Origin: Cristatella mucedo
Taxonomy: Eukaryota > Bryozoa > Phylactolaemata > Cristatellidae
Assembly (NCBI GenBank): GCA_009760855.2
Contig: WPIO01000001.1
Span: 4,112,001-4,176,000 of the forward strand
Direction of reading: 5' to 3'
DNA length: 64,000 nucleotides
Part shown: positions 41,815-53,155 of the stretch, in pieces
Position numbering within the stretch: the first letter of the stretch is position 1
How the letters are laid out: every line of letters begins with the position of its first letter
Position numbers and translations under genes: made by a program
The notes under the pieces: model-generated
Told to the model about the DNA's origin: nothing
Seen by the model: only the letters and a program-made list of their open reading frames with translations
Database searches by the model: none

Positions 41815-42085
41815 CTTTATCCTCTGGCTCCAGCCTACCTCTCAGAACTACTCCACACTCAAGCTAGACATTCAGCAATCCTCTCTTCTGACCAAAGCAG
41901 CTTAGCTATACCTCAAACCGATCTAAAATGTTATGCACTCAAAGCACGGAACTCACTATCGCCCCAGTCACTGCCGAAACATCCCCTGATTGGACAAAAT
42001 TTAAAAAGAAGCTAAAAAGCACCTGTCCCTCACAGTATTTACTGGCTCTGCGTGAATTGTCCGTGGTGTGCTAATGCATGCTAAA
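41815..42085 (+). mobile_element. LINE-B fragment without 3' tail
   Basis: The reading includes a decayed LSSGSSLPL, then 'atgcactcaaagcacggaac' and 'tcactatcgccccagtcact', and 'aaaatttaaaaagaagctaa'. This corresponds to the SYAPKAWNSLP...FKKKLK part of LINE-B. The tail is missing. Confidence 0.65.
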
Positions 42086-42258
42086 GGGAGAGGCGTGACA
42101 ATCTGGGAGGGAGGTCGTGGTGCAACAGAGCAAATTCATATGCCAACTGATGCAATCGTATTCAAGCTAGTATGAATGGTGGAGCAGTTAGTATAATGGC
42201 AGATCCACCGGGCTGATTGAGCATGGATGCAGCCAATCCATGCAGACAGAATAGAACA

Positions 42259-42264
42259 TTTATT
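42259..42264 (-). terminator. polyadenylation signal candidate for WDR77
   Basis: AATAAA on the minus strand, about 290 nt after the stop codon. No downstream GU-rich element was checked. Confidence 0.4.
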
Positions 42265-42549
42265 TACAATTATATGGGAAAGAATACCCCCAGGTCGGCC
42301 CTGGCCAAGTCTCCTAAGCTTTGGCCGACAACCGTAGCAGCAACGCGATGTCTGCTGCGGCCACTGCTTGTGCTGAGCAGCACTAACGGCAGAATGCAGC
42401 TAACGGCGAATGACTAGGTTGGCAGGCCGGGCATAGAGCTTGGCATTTGTGGGGCACGACGAGTTTGGTGTAGGAAATGCTACCTCCGGCTGCAGCAGTG
42501 GCAGCACTGAGGCAGCAGATCGAGGGCTTACGTCTGCAAACTCGAATCT

Positions 42550-42700
42550 TCATTCATTGCAGGGGCTCGGCTGTGGAGTTAGCTCGTGGAAGCACAGAGT
42601 TCCATCCCAGCTGCAGGACAGCATACGACGACCGCTGCCACCATCACTGCACCACGACAAGCCGCGTACAAAGTCCGAATGAGCAACACTGCTGGTGTAC
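42550..42700 (-). CDS. WDR77: WDR77 exon 6 (last coding)
   Basis: The acceptor is 'tctccgctag'. It encodes SSVAHSDFVRGLSWCSDGGS, MLSCSWDGTLCFHEL and a short tail PQPSPCNE before TGA. The AHxDFVR block is highly specific for WDR77. Confidence 0.93.
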
Positions 42701-45700
42701 CTAGCGGAGAAAAGTAAGCAGACCATGTACGCAAGGGCAGGGCGCTGGTTACGTTGAAGAATTGGCGCAGGCACGAAGCACACTCAAACCTGGCATCTCC
42801 AATGGAGCAGCACTACAACCCAGACTTCCAGCATGCTGTGTCGTGGCTAGCAGCCAGCACCGAGTGGAGCGCTACTTACACCAAAGCAGGCTCTGCTTGT
42901 GCTGTGAAGTCGGTGACGCATACGCTGCAGTCCTCTGAAGCCGAGGCTAACGTTGCAGCAGAGCTAATAAGAACAAAACAATGGCCAGCAGCTCAGGGAC
43001 GAGCGTGACTGCTGGGAACGAGTCAGGCAGGCAAAAGAGAGAAATGCTTTGCTAGCACTTGCACAGCACCCAGTTGCCGAGCTCGGCTGCAGCAGTCGCT
43101 GATAGATCTGTGGCAAAACAGGAGCTGAGGCGACTGCGCTATGCGAATATAGCAGAAATCGCTCTAGAGCTTCCAGACTGCTCAGGGGAATTGTCTACAT
43201 ATGCACCATGTTATCAGATAAACCGGTCTAACCGGCTAGACCAATTGGTGAGAGGCAAGTGTGGTACACTCGAAACATGAACAGCTTGCCGATCGCGAGG
43301 CACCGTGCTTGCATGCATTTCGTGCCGGTCAGTATTATGGTATTATGTTAGGATGATGATGAGAAGAATGCAAAAGCAGACAACAGCTACTAAATAAATA
43401 TATGTTCATCCATCAAAGCATATGGCTGCACTCCGGAGGACAGTTTAGTTCGGCAGACCCTCAAACGCTTCGAGTGGGCACACCGTGTACATACTGCCTA
43501 CTTCTAGTGCACTGAACTTCACTCCTACTTGGCCCGGCTCTTTACATACGGTCGAGTTTAGGGCAAAACACTGCATAACCGATGGCCTTGCTAGGATATG
43601 TGCTCTAATAGTCACAATACAGTTAAGCAAGACTTAATTTTGATCCACGATTCAGACTTTAACACCTTATTTTAACCGTGCAGCTCTGCATCCTTTGTAC
43701 GGCAGTTCAAAGGATGCAGAGCTGCACAATTATCAGATACCTGTCTTTAGGTCACTCTTTATACCATCACCCAGGCTTGAGTCTTAAAGCATCTGATTAA
43801 TAGAATGCATCCACTAGAATGTCACACGCCAACTCGTGACATGGCCTAGGACGGTTTAAAGCACGATCCGAGCAACCGTGCACCTGACTGGTCAGAACGC
43901 CGAGGCACGCAATAACAGCACAGGCGACACTGGCCACCACTCAGAAAGAAGCCCAGCCGATAGGCAAGTGGCGAGAGGACGGGGCACACGTGATTTGACG
44001 CTGACCAGATGAGGCGATTGACGGCCTTGTCTTACATACCCACAACCATTCGGAGAACTTGGTGCGAAGTGGAGCCTCGTGACGGCACGCGTGTGTACGG
44101 CACGGCTCGGCCGAGGCACGTCCTCGGGCGGTCGGCAGTAGGACAGGTCCTTGATGCTTCTGACCTCTAACACTCCAGTGCAGGCTCCAAGTGCGAGCGT
44201 GCACTCATCACCCCAGGCCACGCACGTAACGGCGCTGCTTGGTGACCTCTTCTCTGCATAAAAACCAAACGATGCAGAGCTGCCAAAGATGCAGCTGCAG
44301 TGGTGAGTTCGGGCAGATGAGCCACCGCGACGAGAACGTGTTGCCAACTCACAGTTGCATGAAGGCATTTGAAAAACCTCCAGATATAGAACACTGGCAT
44401 GGCTTTCGCAGCAGGCGCATGGACAGAAGAGTGGCTCGTCAGGCAGTATGCAAACATCAATACGACAAGGGATGCAGCTGCATGTTTGCGAGGGCATTTC
44501 GAAGGTCTGCAGACCCCTACAAAGCCACGGTTTTTACAATACTACAACGGCTTGATACCAAAGACGATGTGGCAGGTAAGGTGAGTGGGTCAACAGACTG
44601 AAGCTGCTGAAGTCTGATACTTTCCTTCGAGCACTGTTAGACAAGAGGACAGAGGAAACATATGGCGGGGGGGGGGGGGCGCGGGTGGGTGGATGGTTGT
44701 GGGCATTTTCTGTTCTCACGATCTCGGTGGGTGCAAAGATAGGGGGGCGCAGGCAACGGAATCGCACTGGGAGAGAAACTTCGAGGGCAGCAAAGCAGCA
44801 CGTGCAGCTAAGAGTAGCACCGACAAGACGATCACTAGAATTTGCGCTGCTTGTGATCGTCTTTAACAGCAGCTAGGTAAAGAGAACGAAAAGCTGCGCA
44901 GACAAACACACCAAAACTACCAGTCGATTGCCGGCGATTCAAATGCCAGAGAGAGTCACGGTCTTAAACTGAGTCCGTAGAGCAACTGCGGTACGCAGGC
45001 AGCAGCAGAGAACAATGCCGAGGTCGGCGAGAAAAGCAACAGCCTATGGCATACTGGTAGACAGAACCGATAGCTTTTCGGAGGCAGCAGTAGCAGCAGC
45101 TGGCTTGCGCAGGGCAGCCGAAGCGGCTTACCCAGTAGGACGGCAGGCTTGGGCCGCTGTCGCAGGTCCCAAAGCACCATCTTACCATCGCACGAGGCTG
45201 AGACAAGCTGGTCGGCATGCACAGGGCTACAGGCAACAGAAGTCAGCATGTCGTCGTGCCCAGTCCACGCTGCCAGCAGCTCTCCCGTTTGCACATCGCT
45301 CACTAGAATGCTAAAACAAAACGGCAGTCAAATGCCAAGGACTGACCACACCCACACTGCAGCAAGCTCAGCTGTGGCAGACTGAAAGGATGCTGCTGAG
45401 CCCTCAGCCATACGCCTTGAGCCTACAGTGGGGAGAGGCAAGCCACGTTCGACGACTGAAAGAGATTCGCGCGAAGCTCTACAGCCTGCTTCACCAGGCA
45501 GACAAATAAAATTAAAAAGATAAGGGCTTGATCAGACCAGACCCACTTATGGTGACAGTACAGAACCAATGGGAAATCAAAGCCTTGAGACGGCACTCCG
45601 AAGGCACAATTTACATGGTGAAGATGCCTTCCATATTCATGGTTGCTGGGGGCGGCGGTGGCATGAGATAGGCTTTCTTCCATACCACAGCAATCAAGTT

Positions 45701-47462
45701 ACAGCAGTGCTACTGCATTGGATATCTGCAGCTTCCTAGGCAGCAAACCCCGGCTAATTTAGAAGCATGGCAGCTATCAGCAGGTTTCCATACCAAAAAA
45801 GTAGCATCAGCATTGGTTCAGGTAGGTTCATTGACATTAGTTCTAGCGCCCGGACAATATTCTTGCAGCAGTGAAATGGCAGCAGGCAGCATCTGCAGAG
45901 ACAGGGCAGCACGGCAGCAGTGAAGAGAGCTGCTCAATGGTCCAGCTTTGCGGCACCAAACTGCTCACCGGCGGTCACATGATCCAGATGCTACCCGCGA
46001 GCCATCACAAGCAGCACCGACTGCAACCACCAGGTCATGATGACTTTGTAAGCTCGAGATTTTGTTGATAGCCGCCGGATCACTAACTGACCAAATGGCA
46101 ACTTCACCTACAAGAAAAAAGGCCGTGCCCAGTGGTGTAGCCAAGACTTGAGCATGGAGAGGCTTCGAGTCCAACAGCAGACAAGTCTTAATTGCTCACT
46201 GAAAGTGAGGACGATAGCTGCAAAGGCTCTACTGCCATGCAAATGACACCGTTGAACCAGACAACCTTCACTTTTCATTTACTTTACTAGTACTCCTAGT
46301 CACTAGCTAAAGCAGGGAGAACATTTGAAACACCTACTGTTGGTTGCGACACGAGTATGATGCACGTCGACACCATTACCCAGGATGCTGATCTCACCTG
46401 CTTAGAGGGTACACTGAATTTAAATAATGACATGTTCCCAGTGCTTTCAAAGCCTACATTTTAATCTCTGGGCCATCTGAAAGAGCTTGTACGTTTGGGC
46501 AGACCCGGTTGCTGGTTATGGGCACTCACATATTTGCACAAGCATAAGGCACTGGTGTTTCACGACCTACTTCCCGGGTTCACGACTTACAGTAGGCAAT
46601 CCTTTATTGCCCTTACAAGGAGGGGTCATTAGCCTCTAAAGCTCTTCTGAGATTAAAATAAGGCTGTTCGATCAGGCAACCTTTACTTTGTGGCAGCTGT
46701 CTCTGAAGACTCACGGCTTCTAACAATATTGATACCTCTAAATTTAACCTGGCTTCAGTGCATAGAATGCACACATAGAGCCGCACGGCAATTCAATTTA
46801 CAGCAGACGATGGAAGCACCCCAGTGCTCACTCATACTGCTTTGATTCCAGTATCATTCCAAAGTCAGCTCGTTCGGCAGGGGTTATTGAGCTCAGTGCA
46901 TGGACTAGAACATCTGTACTGCACCCTACGAGACAGTAGCACATTAAGCTTGCATGACCATCTGTGAAAAGCTGACAAGATGGTGACATGCCCCCTCGAT
47001 AGGTGATGCTGCTCAGCTTGGCTTCCACCGCACCCCTTCAGGAGCCCTCTGGCCCCTCATGACCATGTAGTGGTTATGTAATCGCCACAGTGTATGTCGC
47101 AACGTTCTTTGGTGTCAAACCGGCTACATCTGAAATCAGGGGCTCGATTCACATCAATCCAGCCAATTCTAAAAGTGAATGCCAGGCCTGCCTAGATGAG
47201 CAGTTCTAAAGATAGCCGGCCTACCTGAGTCGTGTCCAGAGACCAAAATATCGCTCGTTAGAAAGGCAGCGTCTGACACACCCGAGAATGTCTCTGTCAT
47301 TGAGGCATACGACAGCTGCTCGTCAGCTCCAACAGCATCCACAGAGTCCAGAAGCATTAGCGCGCCATTCCATGTGCGGCCCGTCAGATTGCTGCCGGCG
47401 AGCAGCGTCTTGCCATCTGAGAGATAGAGAAGGTCGCAGCTTTCTTCCGACGACTCACACAT
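42550..47462 (-). CDS. WDR77: methylosome protein 50 (WD40 protein), six exons, complete
   Basis: The coding exons on the minus strand are 47462-47225, 46107-45969, 45310-45132, 44253-44040, 42963-42880 and 42700-42550. Every junction is GT-AG and all phases agree. They sum to 1005 nt, or 334 residues plus stop; human WDR77 has 342. WDR77/MEP50 is the WD40 partner of PRMT5 and presents histone and Sm-protein substrates for symmetric arginine dimethylation. Residues 1-80 match the family's N-terminal blade (LLAGSNLTGRTWNGALML), then come WD blades with GEVAIWSVSD, VASGSCDR, HADQLVSASCDGKMVLWDLR, VTCVAWGDE, LASASEDCSVCV and the C-terminal AHSDFVRGLSW...WDGTLCFHEL. The order follows human WDR77. 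The ATG at 47462 has an in-frame stop just before it. Introns are short (0.2 to 1.1 kb), unlike those of AHR. Confidence 0.93.
42880..42963 (-). CDS. WDR77: WDR77 exon 5
   Basis: The acceptor is 'ttcttattag' and the donor is TTGGT|GTAAGT, a perfect consensus. The 84 nt encode ATLASASEDCSVCVTDFTAQ. It is short and was recognised from phase and from the family's LASxSEDCS motif. Confidence 0.9.
43678..43727. repeat. perfect inverted repeat, 20-bp stem with 10-nt loop
   Basis: The left arm GTGCAGCTCTGCATCCTTTG (43678-43697) and right arm CAAAGGATGCAGAGCTGCAC (43708-43727) are exact reverse complements around TACGGCAGTT. It lies in a WDR77 intron (between exons 4 and 5). Part of the arm (GATGCAGAGCTGC) recurs at 44271, in the upstream intron. 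Confidence 0.9.
44040..44253 (-). CDS. WDR77: WDR77 exon 4
   Basis: The acceptor is 'tttttatgcag' and the donor is TGTGG|GTATGT. It encodes SSAVTCVAWGDECTLALGAC, TGVLEVRSIKDLSYC and RAVHTRAVTRLHFAPSS, two half blades in the family order. Confidence 0.92.
45132..45310 (-). CDS. WDR77: WDR77 exon 3
   Basis: The acceptor is 'gttttgttttag' and the donor is CTGG|GTAAGC. It encodes LVSDVQTGELLAAWTGHDDM, TSVACSPVHADQLVSASCDG and KMVLWDLRQRPKPAVLL. It has a WD40 GH dipeptide and a WD dipeptide. Confidence 0.94.
45969..46107 (-). CDS. WDR77: WDR77 exon 2
   Basis: The acceptor is 'tttttcttgtag' and the donor is CGCCG|GTGAGC. It encodes GEVAIWSVSDPAAIN, HHDLVVAVGAACDGSRVASG and SCDR, one WD blade. Confidence 0.92.
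46120..46275 (+). mobile_element. SINE-1 copy, degenerate, beside WDR77 exon 2
   Basis: Words of the family are seen in order: 'cccagtggtgtagccaagac', 'ggcttcgagtccaacagcag', 'tgcaaaggctctactgccat' and 'aaatgacaccgttgaaccag'. The 5' end comes very close to the exon 2 acceptor. Confidence 0.6.
46545..46695 (+). mobile_element. SINE-1 copy in WDR77 intron 1
   Basis: It shows 'gttcacgacttacagtaggc', 'aatcctttattgcccttaca', then 'aaagctcttctgagattaaa' and the end 'ataaggctgttcgatcaggc'. Confidence 0.7.
47225..47462 (-). CDS. WDR77: WDR77 exon 1 (first coding)
   Basis: It runs from ATG to the donor TCAG|GTAGGC, phase 1. It encodes the N-terminal strand and first blade (SDGKTLLAGSNLTGRTWNGA; DAAFLTSDILVSGHDS). 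The in-frame TAA immediately upstream of the ATG supports this start. Some family members have a longer N-terminus, so an upstream coding exon is not fully excluded. Confidence 0.88.
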
Positions 47463-47892
47463 TTAGCACCACACAGTCACCAGCTAGCAGCTGGCCCATG
47501 CCTGGACAAAGCTTGCTGTTGCCGAAGTGCTTCCGAGCAACAGCTAGCACAGGCTGGCCCAGAGGACGCATCGAAGCTGCACATCGTGACTTTTGAAGGC
47601 TGGTTCAATGCATCCGGCTACAAAATGTCTACCTCTGAAAGCGTGCTGTGTGGCAGGGTTACTAGTTGATGGATCTTTGAACAATTCTTTGCTATAAGCA
47701 CACAAGTTTTACAGCATTGGCAAGTTGGAGGTGACCTTGCCAGTACTTCAACATGCCGGCTCTAGAGGTTAACGACACAACTGACCTCGGGATGGCCACA
47801 TCATGCAATTCTTCCTGCACGAATAACGTGTCCACAGACGAGGACTGCACGAAGGTGCATGATTGGGTCTGGCCATACGATGCAGATTTTAC

Positions 47893-47970
47893 AGGGTAAT
47901 AATAATAATAATGCACTTGATAAAGCGCCCTCAGAGAACTCAATCTCTTTCTAGGCGCTTTACAGGTGTG
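47893..47970 (-). mobile_element. LINE-B 3' tail only
   Basis: The plus strand reads an (AAT)n run, 'gcacttgataaagcgccctc', 'agagaactcaatctctttct' and 'aggcgctttacaggtg'. It is the last 75 bp of LINE-B. Confidence 0.85.
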
Positions 47971-48589
47971 TTACGAGGCGGGCAGTGACAAACGGTGACA
48001 CAGACGATATGAGAAGCAAAACAGTTCATGATATTCTTCACGCTACAAAAAGGAACAGCCCTAAAAAGAAGCTGCAATAACAGCACAGCTGGGTTAGCAG
48101 CTAAGTGCAGCATGCGGTGTCAGCTTTGCTCACAATAAAAAACGTTTGATTAAGTGGGGCACATACCCATTTAAGATCGAAGTCGCTCGGCTAAGATCGA
48201 ATTCATCTAAAGCAGCACAGGCAGCCTATGCAACTGAGTCTATCACTCAATCCACCACCCTCAGTGTTTGGACATGCCAACCTCAAGAATGTTGCAGGCA
48301 TGGCCACTGAAGCAAGGGATTGGCATATGCAGGCAGTAACTGAATTATACTGTCAAGGAGGTAAGAGCTCTGAGGCTAAGGATGTGAAATTACTTGCGCA
48401 CCGGCCTGACCATTGGCATCACAAAATGGATTTTTGCCTGTGATTACAGAGGAAACAAGGGACAAAAGCATTGCATAACGAACCAGATTTCATGCTTTAA
48501 CTTTAGAAAGTTATGCAAGTTACACCAGTATTACACACCTGTCTTTCATAATGCAGCTATTCTGTGTGCACACCTGTATCTTAGCTCAG

Positions 48590-48755
48590 GGGAGTGATGC
48601 TCGTGCTTTATGACCCAGGCCTTGTGCTCGAGTCTTGCAGTGTGCATTCCTTTATTGCCCACTGCAAGTGGGTTGATGACTGCTGACGTACTAAACTACT
48701 GATACAATTAAGACCTTTGAATAAGATGATCTTTCTTTACCTTACAGTGTGAGCA
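48590..48755 (+). mobile_element. SINE-1 copy
   Basis: It shows 'gtgatgctcgtgctttatga', 'cccaggccttgtgctcgagt', 'cttgcagtgtgcattccttt' and 'attgcccactgcaagtgggt', then a diverged end. Confidence 0.7.
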
Positions 48756-49104
48756 GCTTCGACTACCAATCGAAGAGCAAGACAAAGCATGCGGCTGATA
48801 ATAAAAAGCAACATACAGCATATGATGCATGAGAACTCAAAAAGCAGCAGACAGTCGAGCAAATATGGAGTGAAAAAACACAAAAAGGGGCAGGGAAAGA
48901 ACTGCACAGTCTGAGACCAACAAGACTAAAGCACAATGCTAAAAGCCATAGTGCAAAGGAAGGGAAGTTGAATTATGGTAGCTATAAGATGCTGAAGCAA
49001 AGGAGCCATGAAGTGGCAGATCTTTAACTGCCAACAAGAAGCGTGCCGCCTGTATGATCAGTAGCCACGGAGTCATCAGCAATTGTAAGCGATTAAGTGG
49101 CTTA

Positions 49105-49310
49105 ATAATAATAGCAACACACTTGTATAGCACCATCAAAGAACTCCATCTCTTTTTACGCACTTTACATATGCTGCAAAGGAAGCATGATCGAATGGTT
49201 AGTGGTAGCATGCTCAATGTCAGCAAGCATAACTTGGTTAGATGTGACATGCACATGGTCAGCATGCAAATATGGTTAGTGGCAGCATGCACAGGGTCAG
49301 CATCCATTCG
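49105..49310 (-). mobile_element. LINE-B 3' fragment
   Basis: The plus strand shows 'cttgtatagcaccatcaaag', 'aactccatctctttttacgc' and 'actttacatatgctgcaaag', then the 'gcatgc' repeats of the 3' region. No reverse-transcriptase frame is present. Confidence 0.8.
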
Positions 49311-49319
49311 CTCTTAGAA

Positions 49320-50270
49320 CGTCATACTGCGAAGTGACAACACCTGTATCCATACCTCACGAGTGTCCACGATTGACTGCCATGAGCGATATAATTTTTA
49401 TAGTTGATTCAAATGCACACGCTGAATTGCAGCTTAGAAAAACGAGATGTACGCACAGGCTGCGGCGAAAATAATATCAAGGAGTGTTCCCACAGCAGGG
49501 TTTCCACGGAAGTAAATGATTTGCATAAAAAACGAAAGGGCGCGATGCAGATATAGGGATGATGCCGGGACTTATAAGGGCCTTCATCAGCGCCGCATCG
49601 CTTGAAGGCTGCCGTCACTAAGAAGCGGACAACCTTCGACTGTACGCTACGGTACGGCGGATGGATAGAGAAGGTAAGCTACCTTGCAGAAATGCTACCT
49701 TGCGTGCTTTAAGGCCCCAGAAAAGGTAGGACAGACCACGAGAAAAGATAAAAGACGCCGGAATGTCACCGGATTACAGTCGTCGAGCCAATACAATTGA
49801 GCAACAACCTAAGCGGTAGCTGCCGCGTTGATGCTGACCGCAAAAGCAGCAAGCGCTCCGCGCGCAGCAGCTGTCCACACAATGCGAGAACTGAAATAAA
49901 AATTCCTACGACTAGCTACGCAAAAATACCTGCTCTCTGAACAACTACGTCAAGGAAACGGACTGGCTGATTTCTAATACGCACGGAAGTCACTGTGTTA
50001 GCCATGCTCTATCCGGAACGTCCTTCAACTTTGCAAATTACCCGCGGTATATGAAAACGAGGCCAAGGTTTCCGCGCTTCGAGTTATCTGCACCCGCACC
50101 CAACTACCTGCTGCTGCTTCGGTGCCTAACTTGGAGCCATGCGTCAGTCGTTTTGTAACACTCCGATAATTTCTAAAAAAGATACCACTTCTATCACTCT
50201 ATGACATGGAATAGTCTTATCATCCCAAATCTCGACATGAGTTATGCAGCATTAGATACATCCAGATTGG
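49320..50270. other. no gene recognised
   Basis: A somewhat GC-richer stretch at 49600-49900 upstream of WDR77 could include its promoter or 5' UTR, but the distance (about 2.2 kb from the ATG) is large and no splice pair is convincing. Confidence 0.3.
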
Positions 50271-50274
50271 CATC

Positions 50275-50410
50275 GCCCTGGTTTGGCCCTGGGGTAAGGT
50301 GCATGCCTTTTAAGGCCCAAGATCGTGTGGTCGAGCCCTACGGCATATGCAAAGCACTCTAGATACAGATTAAGTTACCTTAGCACGCTGTACAAAATGA
50401 ATACATTAGT
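50275..50410 (+). mobile_element. SINE-2 copy
   Basis: Head 'cctggtttggccctggggta' and 'aggtgcatgccttttaaggc', then 'tgtggtcgagccctacggca', then the tail 'agatacagattaagttacct' and an A-rich end. Confidence 0.8.
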
Positions 50411-50844
50411 CAAGCGGTACCCGTACATCTATTCGTAATATGGTGGCGGAAAGAAGTAATGTTGAGTCACAACCCGGATCACACACCGAACGGGAATGAT
50501 TGGAGCACAATTAGCATTCTGGACAAGTGCTCTGGCAATGAGGTTTTTCCTTATACCACGCTGAAAAAATTGTGAGATAAGTCAGGGAGCAGTTGTACTA
50601 CAGTGATGCAAAATTGAACTGTTGTGATGTCAGTTTGTTATAATTTGAGATGGTTTAGACTTCGCAGGGGAGGTACAGATACTTTCATATCCAAACTAGG
50701 TAGGTAATATGACTCTGGGGTCAGCCAAAGTCATGGAGACGAGGCAAATGAATCTGTGAGTGACTCATAAAAAGGAACGGGTCAACATGAAAACTAACCC
50801 TGCAAACCAAAAACTAGTGCCTCACAGGAGTGTGCATAAGCAAA

Positions 50845-51530
50845 AATAAAGTAATAGCAATGCACTTGATAAAGTGCCCTCAGAGAACTCAATCTCTTTA
50901 TGGGCGCCTTAAATTTGCAAAAAAGGAAACACGATCGAATGGTGAGTAGTATCATGCTTGATAAACAACATGAATAACATGGTTAGGGGTGACATGCACA
51001 GGGTCAGCATGCAAGTGTGGTTAGTGGCAACATGCAACAGTGTCAGCACGCATAAGCACATAAAGGACGAATCACAGGGCCCAATAAATGCTGTCAAAAA
51101 TAGGAGAGTTTTAAATTTCTTTTTAAATGTGGTCAAGTCAGGGGATGTAGTGACTGAAGTTGGGAGTGAGTTCCAGGCTTTGGGAGCAAACGAACTGAAT
51201 GCATGGTCAACAAAGGATTTAAGGTTCGTACGAGATATAGGTAAACCGTTAGATTCCGAAAAGCGGGTGGTACGATGCTTGGCCTGGTGGTGGTGGGGGG
51301 GGGGGGAGGAGTAGATCTGATAGGTAGGCTGCAGCCAAAGAATGAAGGGACCTACACTGAGCGACACAACCTTGAAGTCGATGCGTTGCTTGACTGGTAG
51401 CCAGTGCAGGTCGGCTAGAAGTGGTGTGATGTGGCAAGTGAGTCGCCCACGACAGAGAAGTCTAGCTGCAGAGTGCTGCACCAGCTGTAAGCGCCTGATT
51501 GCACATGCCGGTAGGCCAGGAAGCAGTCAG
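50845..51530 (-). mobile_element. LINE-B fragment (reverse-transcriptase C-terminus and tail)
   Basis: The minus-strand frame at 50909-51481 carries QHSAARLLCRGRLTCHITPL, HWLPVKQRIDFKVVS, SFAPKAWNSLPTSVTTSPDL and FKKKFKTLLFLTAF. A GGGG run near 51292-51308 disturbs one part. The tail 'gcgcc' and an ATTGCT-type end lie at 50855-50910. Confidence 0.9.
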
Positions 51531-51993
51531 TTATTAATATCTCTATTAATATCTATTATTAATATAAATACCTGTCGTTAAGTGTATTGAAAGCAAGAAT
51601 GCTGTGAACACATTGCTTGCTTGGAAAAACTAGATGCACCCTTAATTCAGCTGGTTTCATGCGTACAAAATAAAAAAACCAGGGAGAGCGTCTTTTCTCT
51701 CAGTCCGATCAATACCGCTTCGGTTCAGGAAGATGGTCAAGCATTCACCAAAATCCTCGAAAATCCTGTGCTTTAAATATACGTGCATCCTGTTAAAACC
51801 GACTCTACTACTCTGAAAATATAGAACAGCTTCAAACTTACTTCAAGATTTTAAGTTTAAAATGCCACTGTTCAAAGGCTGGCTCTTATGAAATTGGCTC
51901 TAAAATATCGGAGTATCAACACCAAAAAATTTACTTTTAACACATCATTCTTGTCGATTGAAAATTTTAATCTGTATAAACCACACACATACA

Positions 51994-52002
<9 letters not shown>

Positions 52003-52050
<48 letters not shown>
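52003..52050. repeat. (CA)n microsatellite
   Basis: About 24 CA units after a short GCGC run, immediately next to a LINE-B tail. Confidence 0.9.
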
Positions 52051-52057
<7 letters not shown>

Positions 52058-52059
<2 letters not shown>

Positions 52060-52480
52060 TTACATTTGTTATAGCGCCCTCAGAGAAATCAATCCCTTTC
52101 TAGGAACTTTACTTTGACTGCAAGCAAGCATGATCGAATGGTTAGTGGTAGCAGGCTCAATGGAAACAAGCATAATATGGTTAGAGAAGACATGCACAGG
52201 ATCAGCATGCAAATATGGTTAGTGGTAGCATACACAGTGTCTGCAACCATAAGCACACAAAGGACTAATCACTAGGACCAACTAAATGCTGTGATAAATA
52301 GACGCGTTTTTAGTTTCTTTTAAATTGGTCAAGACAGGGATGTCGCGACGCAAGTCGGTAGTGAGTTTCAGGCTTCGGGAGCATGTGAACTAAAGGCACG
52401 GTCTCCATAGGATTTGAGGCTTGTACTAGGTATAGGTAAACAATTCAATTCCGAAAAGCAGGTAGTACGACGCTTAGCAT
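52058..52480 (-). mobile_element. LINE-B 3' fragment
   Basis: The plus strand shows 'tatagcgccctcagagaaat', 'caatccctttctaggaactt', the 3' region with 'gcatgc'-like words and a decayed end of the frame ('gtgagtttcaggcttcggga', 'ggcacggtctccataggatt'). Confidence 0.85.
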
Positions 52481-52484
52481 GCAA

Positions 52485-52535
52485 ATATATATATGTACAT
52501 ATATATATGTACATATATATATGTATAGCTATAGC
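52485..52535. repeat. AT-rich tandem repeat, 16-bp unit
   Basis: The words 'atatatatatgtac' recur about three times, giving TATGTACATATATATA-type units that are also self-complementary. Confidence 0.75.
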
Positions 52536-52689
52536 AGACATTTCTAAATGCCAGTCAAGTGGGTTTTATTATACAAAAATACATTTCTATTAATATATAC
52601 AATAATTACATAATACATTTCAGATGAAACATTTCTATAAATTTCGAGACAAAATATAAATGTATATGTAGGCTCTTTAAATTGACTGG

Positions 52690-53155
52690 AAAGAAATAAT
52701 ATCACCTGATTGGTGACAAGGACATGCACCACTGCAGTACGCACAAGCACGCAGAAAATATAGACTGAGCAAACGCTCTGAGGAACAGATAGGCTTTTAG
52801 TTTCTCTTTTAAGGTCGTCGAGTCGCTGGTGTGTCTTATGTCAGAAGGTAGCGAGTTACGGGCATTCGGCGCAACGGAAACAAAAGCCTTGCGTGCAAAT
52901 GTTTTGAGGTTGCTCAAAGGCGCAGCGGAATGGCCGAAATCAGAGGAGCGAGTGGTACGAGAGGAAACAGCGTGACGAGTAAACATTTCAGATGGACAGA
53001 TCCAACAAGAGAATGGCCGAGCCTAAAAGTGACTGTGAAAGAGTCTTGCAGTCGATGCCATGCTCTAAAGGAATGCAGTGCAGGTTGGCGAGAAGTGGAA
53101 CGAGCTAGCAGTTGCGACTCTCCCGATAGACAGCCTAGCAGCAAACTACGATAGG
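52690..53155 (-). mobile_element. LINE-C fragment (third family of L2/CR1-like LINE)
   Basis: The minus-strand frame has LARSTSRQPALHSFRAW-like sequence, SSRTTRSSDFGHSAAPLSNL, KTFARKAFVSVAPNARNSLP and TTLKEKLKAYLFLRAFAQS. This is the same C-terminal architecture as LINE-B, but the sequence is clearly different. No tail repeat is seen. Confidence 0.7.

Noticed and set aside
43892-44601. Long plus- and minus-strand frames overlapping WDR77 exon 4 beyond its splice sites
   Set aside because: Only 44040-44253 fits the WDR77 family, phase and splice sites; the rest is read-through into introns.
44956-45131. Continuation of the WDR77 exon 3 frame past its donor
   Set aside because: The Leu/Cys-rich continuation lacks WD40 character, and the donor at 45131 joins exon 4 in phase.
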